Assembly: GCA_964058805.1 (NCBI GenBank)
Contig: CAXKVV010002171.1
Location: 124,001 to 188,000 of the forward strand
DNA: 64,000 nucleotides
Direction of reading: 5' to 3'
Source of the DNA: Schoenoplectus triqueter
Taxonomy: Eukaryota > Streptophyta > Magnoliopsida > Poales > Cyperaceae
Below are positions 40,075 to 51,734 of the stretch, one piece after another. The notes under the pieces were generated by a model. The model was given only the letters and a program-made list of their open reading frames with translations. It made no database searches and was not told the DNA's origin. Both the position numbers and the translations under genes were made by a program. The number at the start of each line of letters is the position of its first letter. Position 1 is the stretch's first letter.

Positions 40075-41117
40075 GAAACAGGGTCCGGGCGCGCAAAACA
40101 TGAAAACGGGACCCGACGCCCTCGGTACTGTCGAAACCGAGTCCGAGAGTGCAAAACATGAAAACCGGTAACGACGCCATCGGTACCGCCGAAAACGAGT
40201 CAGGGAGCGCAAAACATGAAAACGGGACCCGACGCCCTCGGTACCGCCGAAAAGGAGTCCGGGAGCGCAAAACATGAAAACGGGACCCGACGCCCTCGGT
40301 ACCGCCGAAACCGGGTCCGGGCGCGCAAAACATGAAAACGGGTACCGACTCCCTCGGTACCGCCGAAAACGAGTCCGGGAGCGCAAAACATGAAAACGGG
40401 ACCCGACGCCCTCGGTACGGCCGAAACCGAGTCCGGGAGCGAAAAACATGAAAACGGGAACCGACGCTCTCGGTACCGCCGAAACAGGGTCCGGGCGCCC
40501 AAAACATGATAATGGGACCCGACGCCCTCGTTACGGCCGAAACCGAGTCCGGGAGCGCAAAACATGAAAACGGGTAACGACGCCATCGGTGCCGCCGAAA
40601 ACGAGTCCGGGAGCGCACAACATCAAAACGGGACCCGACGCCCTCGGTACCGCCGAAAATGAGTCCGGGAGCGCAAAACATGAAAACGGGACTCGACGCC
40701 CTCGGTACGACCGAAACCGAGTCCGGGAGCGCAAAACATGAAAACGGGACCCGACGCCCTCGGTACCGCCGAAAACGATTCCGGGAGCACAAAACATGGA
40801 AACGGGACCCGACACCCTCGGTACCGCCGAAAGAGGGTCCGGGCGCGCAAAATATGAAACGGGACCCGACGCCCTCGGTACTGCCGAAACCGAGTCCGAG
40901 AGCGCAAAACATGAAAACGGGTAACGACGCCATCGGTACCGCCGAAAACGAGTTCGGGAGCGCACAACATCAAAACGGGACCCGACGCCCTCGGTACCGC
41001 CTAAAACGAGTCCGGGAGCGCAAAACATGAAATCGGGACCCGACGCACTCGGTACGGCCGAAACCGAGTCCGGGAGCGAAAAACATGAAAACGGGACCCG
41101 ACGCTCTCGGTACCGCC
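40075..41117 (+). repeat. 1,043-bp tandem duplication, copy 1
   Basis: Eighteen monomers minus one base. The missing base lies in aaaatatgaaacggg (near 40850), where the A run is short by one. The unit repeats at an offset of exactly 1,043 bp. The only difference I noticed is actcgacgcc (near 40691) against acccgacgcc (near 41734), apart from the edges. Confidence 0.92.
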
Positions 41118-42160
41118 GAAACAGGGTCCGGGCGCGCAAAACATGAAAACGGGACCCGACGCCCTCGGTACTGTCGAAACCGAGTCCGAGAGCGCAAAAC
41201 ATGAAAACCGGTAACGACGCCATCGGTACCGCCGAAAACGAGTCAGGGAGCGCAAAACATGAAAACGGGACCCGACGCCCTCGGTACCGCCGAAAAGGAG
41301 TCCGGGAGCGCAAAACATGAAAACGGGACCCGACGCCCTCGGTACCGCCGAAACCGGGTCCGGGCGCGCAAAACATGAAAACGGGTACCGACTCCCTCGG
41401 TACCGCCGAAAACGAGTCCGGGAGCGCAAAACATGAAAACGGGACCCGACGCCCTCGGTACGGCCGAAACCGAGTCCGGGAGCGAAAAACATGAAAACGG
41501 GAACCGACGCTCTCGGTACCGCCGAAACAGGGTCCGGGCGCCCAAAACATGATAATGGGACCCGACGCCCTCGTTACGGCCGAAACCGAGTCCGGGAGCG
41601 CAAAACATGAAAACGGGTAACGACGCCATCGGTGCCGCCGAAAACGAGTCCGGGAGCGCACAACATCAAAACGGGACCCGACGCCCTCGGTACCGCCGAA
41701 AATGAGTCCGGGAGCGCAAAACATGAAAACGGGACCCGACGCCCTCGGTACGACCGAAACCGAGTCCGGGAGCGCAAAACATGAAAACGGGACCCGACGC
41801 CCTCGGTACCGCCGAAAACGATTCCGGGAGCACAAAACATGGAAACGGGACCCGACACCCTCGGTACCGCCGAAAGAGGGTCCGGGCGCGCAAAATATGA
41901 AACGGGACCCGACGCCCTCGGTACTGCCGAAACCGAGTCCGAGAGCGCAAAACATGAAAACGGGTAACGACGCCATCGGTACCGCCGAAAACGAGTTCGG
42001 GAGCGCACAACATCAAAACGGGACCCGACGCCCTCGGTACCGCCTAAAACGAGTCCGGGAGCGCAAAACATGAAATCGGGACCCGACGCACTCGGTACGG
42101 CCGAAACCGAGTCCGGGAGCGAAAAACATGAAAACGGGACCCGACGCTCTCGGTACCGCC
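41118..42160 (+). repeat. 1,043-bp tandem duplication, copy 2
   Basis: This is the near-identical partner of 40075-41117, with the same one-base deletion near 41893. Edges are placed where the variant order stops matching (gggcgcgc against gggcgccc). Confidence 0.92.
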
Positions 42161-43456
42161 GAAACAGGGTCCGGGCGCCCAAAACATGAAAACGGGACCC
42201 GACGCCCTCGGTACGGCCGAAACCGAGTCCGAGAGCGCAAAACATGAAAACGGGTAACGACGCCATCGGTACCGCCGAAAACGAGTCCGGGAGCACACAA
42301 CATCAAAACGGGACCCGACGCCCTCGGTACCGCCCAAAAAGATTCCGGGAGCGCAAAACAAGAAAACGGGATCCGACGCCCTCGGTACGGCCGAAACCGA
42401 GTCCGGGAGCGCAAAACATGAAAACGGGACCCGACGCCCTCGGTACCGCCGAAAACGATTCCGGGAGCGCAAAACATGAAAACGGGACCCGATGCCCTCG
42501 GTACCGCCGAAACAGGGTCCGGGCGCGCAAAACATGAAAACGGGACCCGACGCTCTCGGTACTGTCGAAACCGAGTCCGAGAGCGGAAAACATGAAAACG
42601 GGTAACGACGCCATCGGTACCGCCGAAAACGAGTCAGGGAGCGCAAAACATGAAAACGGGACCCGACGCCCTCGGTACCGCCGAAAACGAGTCCGGGAGC
42701 GCAAAACATGAAAACGGGACCCGACGCCCTCGGTACCGCCGAAACCGGGTCCGGGCGCGCAAAACATGAAAACGGGTACCGACTCCCTCGGTACCGCCGA
42801 AAATGAGTCCGGGAGCGCAAAACATGAAAACGGGACCCGACGCCCTCGGTACGACCGAAACCGAGTCCGGGAGCGAAAAACATGAAAACGGGACCCGACG
42901 CTCTCGGTACCGCCGATACAGGGTCCGGGCGCCCAAAACATGAAAATGGGACCCGACGCCCTCGGTACGGCCGAAACCGAGTCCGAGAGCGCAAAACATG
43001 AAAACGGGTAACGACGCCATCGGTGCCGCCGAAAACGAGTCCGGGAGCGCACAACATCAAAACGGGACCCGACGCCCTCGGTACCGCCGAAAACGAGTCC
43101 GGGAGCGCAAAACATGAAAACGGGACCCGACGCCCTCGGTACGGCCGAAACCGAGTCCGGGAGCGCAAAACATGAAAACGGGACCCGACGCCCTCGGTAC
43201 CGCCGAAAATGATTCCGGGAGCGCAAAACATGAAAACGGGACCCGACACCCTCGGTACCGCCGAAACAGGGTCCGGGCGCGCAAAACATGAAAACGGGAC
43301 CCGACGCCCTCGGTACTGCCAAAACCGAGTCCGAGAGCGTAAAACATGAAAACGGGTAACGACGCCATCGGTACCGCCGAAAATGAGTCAGGGAGCGTAA
43401 AACATGAAAACGGGACCCGACACCCTCGGTACCGCCGAAAACGAGTCCGGGAGCGC

Positions 43457-43538
43457 AAAACATGAAAACGGGACCCGACGCCGACATGAAAACGGGACCC
43501 GACGCCCTCGGTACCGCCGAAACCGGGTCCGGGCGCGC
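43457..43538 (+). repeat. 82-bp monomer with a 24-bp extra segment
   Basis: After gacgcc the sequence restarts at gacatgaaaacggg, adding 24 bp. The same junction recurs at 44177 and 49460. Confidence 0.93.
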
Positions 43539-44176
43539 AAAACATGAAAACGGGTACCGACTCCCTCGGTACCGCCGAAAAAGAGTCCGGGAGCGCAAAA
43601 CATGAAAACGGGACCCGATGCCCTCGGTACGGCCGAAACCGAGTCCGGGAGCGAAAAACATGAAAACGGGACCCGACGCTCTCGGTACCGCCGAAACAGG
43701 GTCCGGGCGCCCAAAACATGAAAATGGGACCCGATGCCCTCGGTACGGCCGAAACCGAGTCCGAGAGCGCAAAACATGAAAACGGGTAACGACGCCATCG
43801 GTGCCGCCGAAAACGAGTCCGGGAGCGCACAACATCAAAACGGGACCCGACGCCCTTGGTACCGCCGAAAACGAGTCCGGGAGCGCAAAACATGAAAACG
43901 GGACCCGACGCCCTCGGTACGGCCGAAAACGATTCCGGGAGCGCAAAACATGAAAACGGGACCCGACACCCTCGGTATCGCCGAAAGAGGGTCCGGGCGC
44001 GCAAAACATGAAAACGGGACCCGACGCCCTCGGTACTGCCGAAACCGAGTCCGAGAGCGCAAAACATGAAAACGGGTAACGACGCCATCGGTACCGCCGA
44101 AAATGAGTCAGGGAGCGCAAAACATGAAAACGGGACCCGACACCCTCGGTACCGCCGAAAACGAGTCCGGGAGCGC

Positions 44177-44258
44177 AAAACATGAAAACGGGACCCGACG
44201 CCGACATGAAAACGGGTCCCGACGCCCTCGGTACCGCCGAAACCGGGTCTGGGCGCGC
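44177..44258 (+). repeat. 82-bp monomer (second copy)
   Basis: This is the same junction as at 43457, exactly 720 bp downstream (12 monomers plus 24 bp). Confidence 0.93.
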
Positions 44259-44722
44259 AAAACATGAAAACGAGACCCGACGCCCTCGGTACCGCCGAAA
44301 CAGGGTCCGGGCGCGCAAAACATGAAAACGGGTCCCGACGCCCTCGGTACCGCCGAAACCGAGTCCGGGCGCGCAAAACGTGAAAACGGGACCCGACGCC
44401 CTCGGTACCGCCGAAAATGAGTTAGAGCGCCCAAATTAAGAAAACGAGACCCGACGCACTCGGTACCTTCGAAATCGAGATCGGGCACGCAAAACATGAA
44501 AACGGGACACGACTCCCTCGGTACCACCGAAACCGAGTCCGGGCGCGCAAAACATGAAAACGGGACACGACTTCCTCGGTACCACCGAAACCGGGTCCGG
44601 GCGCGCAAAACATGAAAACGGGTCCCGACGCCCTCGGTATCGCCGAAAATGAGTCCGGGAGCGCAAAACATGAAAACGGGACCCGACGCCCTCGGTACTG
44701 CCGAAACCGAGTCCGAGCGCCC

Positions 44723-44762
44723 AAATTAAGAAAACGAGACCCGACGCACTCTCTGGGCGCCC
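44723..44762 (+). repeat. 40-bp truncated AATTAAG-class monomer
   Basis: This has the same cactctctgggcgccc junction as at 32795. Confidence 0.93.
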
Positions 44763-46734
44763 AAAACATGAAAATGGGACCCGACGCCCTCTGTACCGCC
44801 GAAAACGAGTCTGGGGGCGCAAAACAAGAAAACGGGACCCGACGCCCTCGGTATCGTCGAAAATGTGTCGGGGAGCGCAAAACATGCAAACGGGACGGGA
44901 CGCCCTCGGTACCGCCGAAAACGAGTCCGGGAGCGCAAAACATGAAAACGGGTCCCGACGCCATCGGTACCGCCGAAAAAGAGTCCGGGAGCGCAAAACA
45001 TGAAAACGGGTAACGACGCCATCGGTGCCGCCGAAAACGAGTCCGGGAGCGCACAACATCAAAACGGGACCCGACTCCCTCGGTACCCCCGAAATCGGGT
45101 CCGGGCGCGCAAAACATGAAAACGGGTCCCGACGCCCTCGGTACCGCTGAAACCGAGTCCGAGCGCGCAAAACATGAAAGCGAGACACGAAGCCCTCGGC
45201 GCCGACGAAAACGAGTCCGCGAGCGCAAAACATGAAAACGGGTCTCGACGCCATCGGTACCGCCGAAAACGTGTCAGGGAGCACAAGACATGAAAACGGG
45301 ACCCGACTTCCTCGGTACCGCCGAAAACAAGTCCGGGAGCGCAAAACATGAAAACGGGACCCGACGCCCTCGGTACAGCCGAAAACAAGTCCGGGAGCGC
45401 AAAACATGAAAACGGGACCCGACGTCCTCGGTACCGCCGAAAACGATTCCGGGAGCGCAAAACATGAAAACGGGACCCGACGCCCTCGGTACCGCCGAAA
45501 CCGAGTCCGAGAGCGCAAAACATGAAAACGGGTACCGACTCCCTCGGTACCGCCGAAAATGAGTCCGGGAGCGCAAAACATGAAAACGGGACCCGACGCC
45601 CTCGGTACTGCCGAAACCGAGTCCGAGAGCGCAAAACATGAAAACGGGTAACGACGCCATCGGTACCGCCGAAAACGAGTTCGGGAGCGCACAACATCAA
45701 AACGGGACCCGACGCCCTCGGTACCGCCGAAAACGATTCCGGGAGCGCAAAACATGAAAACGGGACCCGACGCCCTCGGTACGGCCGAAACCGAGTCCGG
45801 GAGCGCAAAACATGAAAACGGGACCCGACGCCCTCGGTACCGCCGAAAACGATTCCGGGAGCGCAAAACATGAAAACGGGACCGAGGCCCTCGGTACCGC
45901 CGAAACAGGGTCCGGGCGCGCAAAACATGAAAACGGGACCCGACGCCCTCGGTACTGTCGAAACCGAGTCCGAGAGCGCAAAACATGAAAACCGGTAACG
46001 ACGCCATCGGTACCGCCGAAAACGAGTCAGGGAGCGCAAAACATTAAAACGGGACCCGACGCCCTCGGTACCGCCAAAAACGAGTCCGGGAGCGCAAAAC
46101 ATGTAAACGGGACCCGACGCCCTCGGTACCGCCGAAACCGGGTCCGGGCGCGCAAAACATGAAAACGGGTACCGACTCCCTCGGTACCGCCGAAAACGAG
46201 TCCGGGAGCGCAAAACATGAAAACGGGACCCGACGCCCTCGGTACGGCCGAAACCGAGTCCGGGAGCGAAAAACATGAAAACGGGACCCGACGCTCTCGG
46301 TACCGCCGAAACAGGGTCCGGGCGCCCAAAACATGAAAATGGGACCCGACGCCCTCGGTACTGCCGAAACCGAGTCCGAGAGCGCAAAACATGAAAACGG
46401 GGAACGACGCCATCGGTACCGCCGAAAACGAGTTCGGGAGCGCACAACATCAAAACGGGACCCGACGCCCTCGGTACTGCCGAAAACGAGTCCGGGAGCG
46501 CAAAACATGAAATCGGGCCCCGACGCACTCGGTACGGCCGAAACCGAGTCCGGGAGCGAAAAACATGAAAACGGGACCCGACGCTCTCGGTACCGCCGAA
46601 ACAGGGTCCGGGCGCCCAAAAAATGAAAACGGGACCCGACGCCCTCGGTACGGCCGAATCCGAGTCCGAGAGCGCAAAACATGAAAACGGGTAACGACGC
46701 CATCGGTACCGCCGAAAACGAGTCCGGGAGCACA

Positions 46735-48126
46735 CAACATCAAAACGGGACCCGACGCCCTCGGTACCGCCGAAAACGATTCCGGAAGCGCAAAACATGA
46801 AAACGGGACCCGACGCCCTCGGTACGGCCGAAACCGAGTCCGGGAGCGCAAAACATGAAAACGGGACCCGACGCCCTCGGTACCGCCGAAAACGATTCCG
46901 GGAGCGCAAAACATGAAAACGGGACCCGATGCCCTCGGTACCGCCGAAACAGGGTCCGGGCGCGCAAAACATGAAAACGGGACACGACGCCCTCGGTACT
47001 GTCGAAACCGAGTCCGAGAGCGGAAAACATGAAAACGGGTAACGACACCATCGGTACCGCCGAAAACGAGTCAGGGAGCGCAAAACATGAAAACGGGACC
47101 CGACGCCCTCGGTACCGCCGAAAACGAGTCCGGGAGCGCAAAACATGAAAACGGGACCCGACGCCCTCGGTACCGCCGAAACCGGGTCCGGGCGCGCAAA
47201 ACATGAAAACGGGTACCGACTCCCTCGGTACCGCCGAAAACGAGTCCGGGAGCGCAAAACATGAAAACGGGACCCGACGCCCTCGGTACGGCCGAAACCG
47301 AGTCCGGGAGCGAAAAACATGAAAACGGGACCCGACGCTCTCGGTACCGCCGAAACAGGGTCCGGGCGCCCAAAACATGAAAATGGGACCCGACGCCCTC
47401 GGTACGGCCGAAACCGAGTCCGAGAGCGCAAAACATGAAAACGGGTAACGACGCCATCGGTGCCGCCGAAAACGAGTCCGGGAGCGCACAACATCAAAAC
47501 GGGACCAGACGCCCTCGGTACCGCCGAAAACGAGTCCGGGAGCGCAAAACATGAAAACGGGACCTGACGCCCTCGGTACGGCCGAAACCGAGTCCGGGAG
47601 CGCAAAACATGAAAACGGGACCCGACGCCCACGGTACCGCCGAAAACGATTCCGGGAGCGCAAAACATGAAAACGGGACCCGACACCCTCGGTACCGCCG
47701 AAAGAGGGTCCGGGCGCGCAAAACATGAAAACGGGACCCGACGCCCTCGGTACTGCCGAAACCGAGTCCGAGAGCGCAAAACATGAAAACGGGTAACGAC
47801 GCCATCGGTACCGCCGAAAACGAGTTCGGGAGCGCACAACATCAAAACGGGACCCGACGCCCTCGGTACCGCCAAAAACGAGTCCGGGAGCGCAAAACAT
47901 GAAAACGGGACCCGACGCCCTCGGTACGGCCGAAACCGAGTCCGGGAGCGAAAAACATGAAAACGGGACCCGACGCTCTCGGTACCGCCGAAACAGGGTC
48001 CGGGCGCCCAAAACATGAAAATGGGACCCGACGCCCTCGGTACGGCCGAAACCGAGTCCGAGAGCGCAAAACATGAAAACGGGTAACGACGCCATCGGTG
48101 CCGCCGAAAACGAGTCCGGGAGCGCA
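46735..48126 (+). repeat. 24-monomer higher-order unit (1,392 bp), example 2
   Basis: The markers at 46735, 47489, 47837 and 48127 repeat the 13-6-5 spacing of 36809-38200 exactly, although about 9.9 kb apart. Confidence 0.88.
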
Positions 48127-49459
48127 CAACATCAAAACGGGACCCGACGCCCTCGGTACCGCCAAAAACGAGTCCGGGAGCGCAAAACATGAAATCGGGA
48201 CCCGACGCCCTCGGTACGGCCGAATCCGAGTCCGAGAGCGCAAAACATGAAAACGGGTAACGACGCCATCGGTACCGCCGAAAACGAGTCTGGGAGCACA
48301 CAACATCAAAACGGGACCCGACGCCCTCGGTACGGCCGAAACCGAGTCCGGGAGCGCAAAACATGAAAACGAGACCCGACGCCCTCGGTACCGCCGAAAA
48401 CGATTCCGGGAGCGGAAAACATGAAAACGGGACCCGATGCCCTCGGTACCGCCGAAACAGGGTCGGGGCGCGCAAAACATGAAAACGGGACCCGACGCCC
48501 TCGGTACTGTCGAAACCGAGTCCGAGAGTTGAAAACATGAAAACGGGTAACGACGCCATCGGTACCGCCGAAAACGAGTCAGGGAGCGCAAAACATGGAA
48601 ACGGGACCCGACGCCCTCGGTACCGCCGAAAACGAGTCCGGGAGCGCAAAACATGAAAACGGGACCCGACGCCCTCGGTACCGCCGAAACCGGGTCCGGG
48701 CACGCAAAACATGAAAACGGGTACCGACTCCCTCGGTACCGCCGAAAACGAGTCCGGGAGCGCAAAACATGAAAACGGGACCCGACGCCCTCGGTACGGC
48801 CGAAACCGAGTCCGGGAGCGAAAAACATGAAAACGGGACCCGACGCTCTCGGTACCGCCGAAACAGGGTCCGGGCGCCCAAAACATGAAAATGGGACCCG
48901 ACGCCCTCGGTACGGCCGAAACCGAGTCCGAGAGCGCAAAACATGAAAACGGGTAACGACGCCATCGGTGCCGCCGAAAACGAGTCCGGGAGCGCACAAC
49001 ATCAAAACGGGACCCGACGCCCTCGGTACCGCCGAAAACGAGTCCGAGAGCGCAAAACATGAAAACGGGACCCGACGCCCTCGGTACGGCCGAAAACGAG
49101 TCCGAGAGCGCAAAACATGAAAACGGGACCCGACGCCCTCGGTACGGCCGAAACCGAGTCCGGGAGCGCAAAACATGAAAACGGGACCCGACGCCCTCGG
49201 TACCACCGAAAACGATTCCGGGAGCGCAAAACATGAAAACGGGACCCGACACCCTCGGTACCGCCGAAACAGGGTCCGGGCGCGCAAAACATGAAAACGG
49301 GACCCGACGCCCTCGGTACTGCCGAAACCGATTCCGAGAGCGCAAAACATGAAAACGGGTAACGACGCCATCGGTACCGCCGAAAATGAGTCAGGGAGCG
49401 CAAAACATGAAAACGGGACCCGACACCCTCGGTACCGCCGAAAACGAGTCCGGGAGCGC

Positions 49460-49541
49460 AAAACATGAAAACGGGACCCGACGCCGACATGAAAACGGGA
49501 CCCGACGCCCTCGGTACCGCCGAAACCGGGTCCGGGCGCGC
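49460..49541 (+). repeat. 82-bp monomer (third copy)
   Basis: This has the same 24-bp extra segment as at 43457 and 44177. It shows that a block around 44.2 kb is related to the block around 49.5 kb. Confidence 0.93.
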
Positions 49542-50063
49542 AAATCATGAAAACGGGACCCGACGCCCTCGGTACCGCCGAAACAGGGTCCGGGCGCGCA
49601 AAACATGAAAATGGGTCCCGACGCCCTCGGTACCGCCGAAACCGAGTCCGGGCGCGCAAAACGTGAAAACGGGACCCGACGCCCTCGGTACCGCCGAAAA
49701 TGTGTTAGAGCGCCCAAATTAAGAAAAAGAGACCCGACGCACTCGGTACCTTCGAAATCGAGACCGGGCACGCAAAACATGAAAACGGGACACGACTCCC
49801 TCGGTACCACCGAAACCGTGTCCGGGCGCGCAAAACATGAAAACGGGTCCCGACGCCCTCGGTACCGCCGAAACCGAGTCCGGGCGCGCAAAACATGAAA
49901 ACGGGACACGACTTCCTCGGTACCACCGAAACCGGGTCCGGGCGCGCAAAACATGAAAACGGGTCCCGACGCCCTCGGTATCGCCCAAAATGAGTCCGGG
50001 AGCGCAAAACATGAAAACGGGACCCGACGCCCTCGGTACTGCCGAAACCGAGTCCGAGCGCCC

Positions 50064-50103
50064 AAATTAAGAAAACGAGACCCGACGCACTCTCTGGGCG
50101 CCC
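50064..50103 (+). repeat. 40-bp truncated AATTAAG-class monomer
   Basis: This has the same 18-bp deletion junction as at 32795. Confidence 0.93.
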
Positions 50104-51495
50104 AAAACATGAAAACGGGACCCGACGCCCTCGGTACCGCCGAAAATGAGTCCGGGAGCGCAAAACATGAAAACGGGACCCGACGCCCTCGATACGGCCG
50201 AAACCGAGTCCGAGAGCGCAAAACATGAAAACAGGTAACGACGCCATCGGTACCGCCGAAAACGAGTTCGGGAGCGCACAACATCAAAACGGGACCCGAC
50301 GCCCTCGGTACCGCCGAAAACGAGTCCGGGAGCGCAAAACATGAAATCGGGACCCGACGCACTCGGTACGGCCGAAACCGAGTCCGGGAGCGAAAAACAT
50401 GAAAACGGGACCCGACGCTCTCGGTACCGCCGAAACAGGGTCCGGGCGCCCAAAACATGAAAACGAGACCCGACGCACTCGTTACGGCCGAAATCGAGAC
50501 CGGGCACGCAAAACATGAAAACGGGACACGACGCCCTCGGTACCGCCGAAAACGAGTCCGGGCGCGCAAAACATGAAAATGGGACCCGTCGCCCTCGGTA
50601 CCGCCGAAAACGATTCCGGGAGCGCAAAACATGAAAACGGGACCCGACGCCCACGGTACGGCCGAAACCGAGTCCGGGAGCGCAAAACATGAAAACGGGA
50701 CCCGACGCCCTCGGTACCGCCGAAAACGATTCCGGGAGCGCAAAACATGAAAACGGGACCCGATGCCCTCGGTACCGCCGAAACAGGGTCCGGGCGCGCA
50801 AAACATGAAAACGGGACACGACGCCCTCGGTACTGTCGAAACCGAGTACGAGAGCGCAAAACATGAAAACGAGACACGAAGCCCTCGGCGCCGCCGAAAA
50901 CGAGTCCGCGAGCGCAAAACATGAAAACGGGTCTCGACGCCATCGGTACCGCCGAAAACGTGTCAGGGAGCACAAGACATGAAAACGGGACCCGACTTCC
51001 TCGGTACCGCCGAAAAAGAGTCCGGGAGCGCAAAACATGAAAACGGGACCCGACGCCCTCGGTACGGCCGAAACCGAGTCCGGGAGCGAAAAACATGAAA
51101 ACGGTACCCGACGCTCTCGATACCGCCGAAACAGGGTCCGGGCGCCCAAAACATGAAAATGGGACCCGACGCCCTCGGTACGGCCGAAACCGAGTCCGAG
51201 AGCGCAAAACATGAAAACGGGTAACGACGCCATCGGTGCCGCCGAAAACGAGTTCGGGAGCGCACAACATCAAAACGGGACCCGACGCCCTCGGTACCGC
51301 CGAAAACGAGTCCGGGAGCGCAAAACATGAAAACGGGACCCGACGCCCTCGGTACGGCCGAAACCGAGTCCGGGAGCGCAAAACATGAAAACGGGACCCG
51401 ACGCCCTCGGTATCGCCGAAAATGAGTCCGGGAGCGCAAAACATGAAAACGGGACCCGACGCCCTCGGTACTGCCGAAACCGAGTCCGAGCGCCC

Positions 51496-51535
51496 AAATT
51501 AAGAAAACGAGACCCGACGCACTCTCTGGGCGCCC
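51496..51535 (+). repeat. 40-bp truncated AATTAAG-class monomer
   Basis: This is the sixth and last copy of the junction in the window. Confidence 0.93.
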
Positions 51536-51734
51536 AAAACATGAAAATGGGACCCGACGCCCTCGGTACCGCCGAAAACGAGTCTGGGGGCGCAAAACAA
51601 GAAAACGGGACCCGACGCCCTCGGTATCGTCGAAAATGAGTCGGGGAGCGCAAAACATGCAAACGGGACGGGACGCCCTCGGTACCGCCGAAAACGAGTC
51701 CGGGAGCGCAAAACATGAAAACGGGTCCCGACGC

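Larger units (their letters stand above)
36519..49050 (+). repeat. Higher-order domain with 5/13/6 spacing (24-monomer rhythm)
   Basis: The acaacatc monomer class marks this domain. Its caacatc motif starts at 36519, 36809, 37563, 37911, 38201, 39864, 40618, 40965, 41661, 42008, 42298, 43052, 43830, 45054, 45692, 46445, 46735, 47489, 47837, 48127, 48301 and 48997. Recurrent intervals are 290, 754 and 348 bp (5, 13 and 6 monomers), summing to 1,392 bp or 24 monomers. Other markers are the gcgaaaaacatg monomer and ggtacggccgaaaccg. AATTAAG-class monomers occur only at 39012, 39631, 44433 and 44723. Confidence 0.9.
49051..51734 (+). repeat. Mixed domain: AATTAAG and acaacatc classes together
   Basis: AATTAAG-class monomers at 49716, 50064 and 51496 are interleaved with acaacatc monomers at 50279 and 51265. 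The 49.4-50.1 kb stretch parallels 44.1-44.8 kb: an 82-bp monomer, then an AATTAAG monomer, then a 40-bp truncated one. It contains nothing but satellite. Confidence 0.88.
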
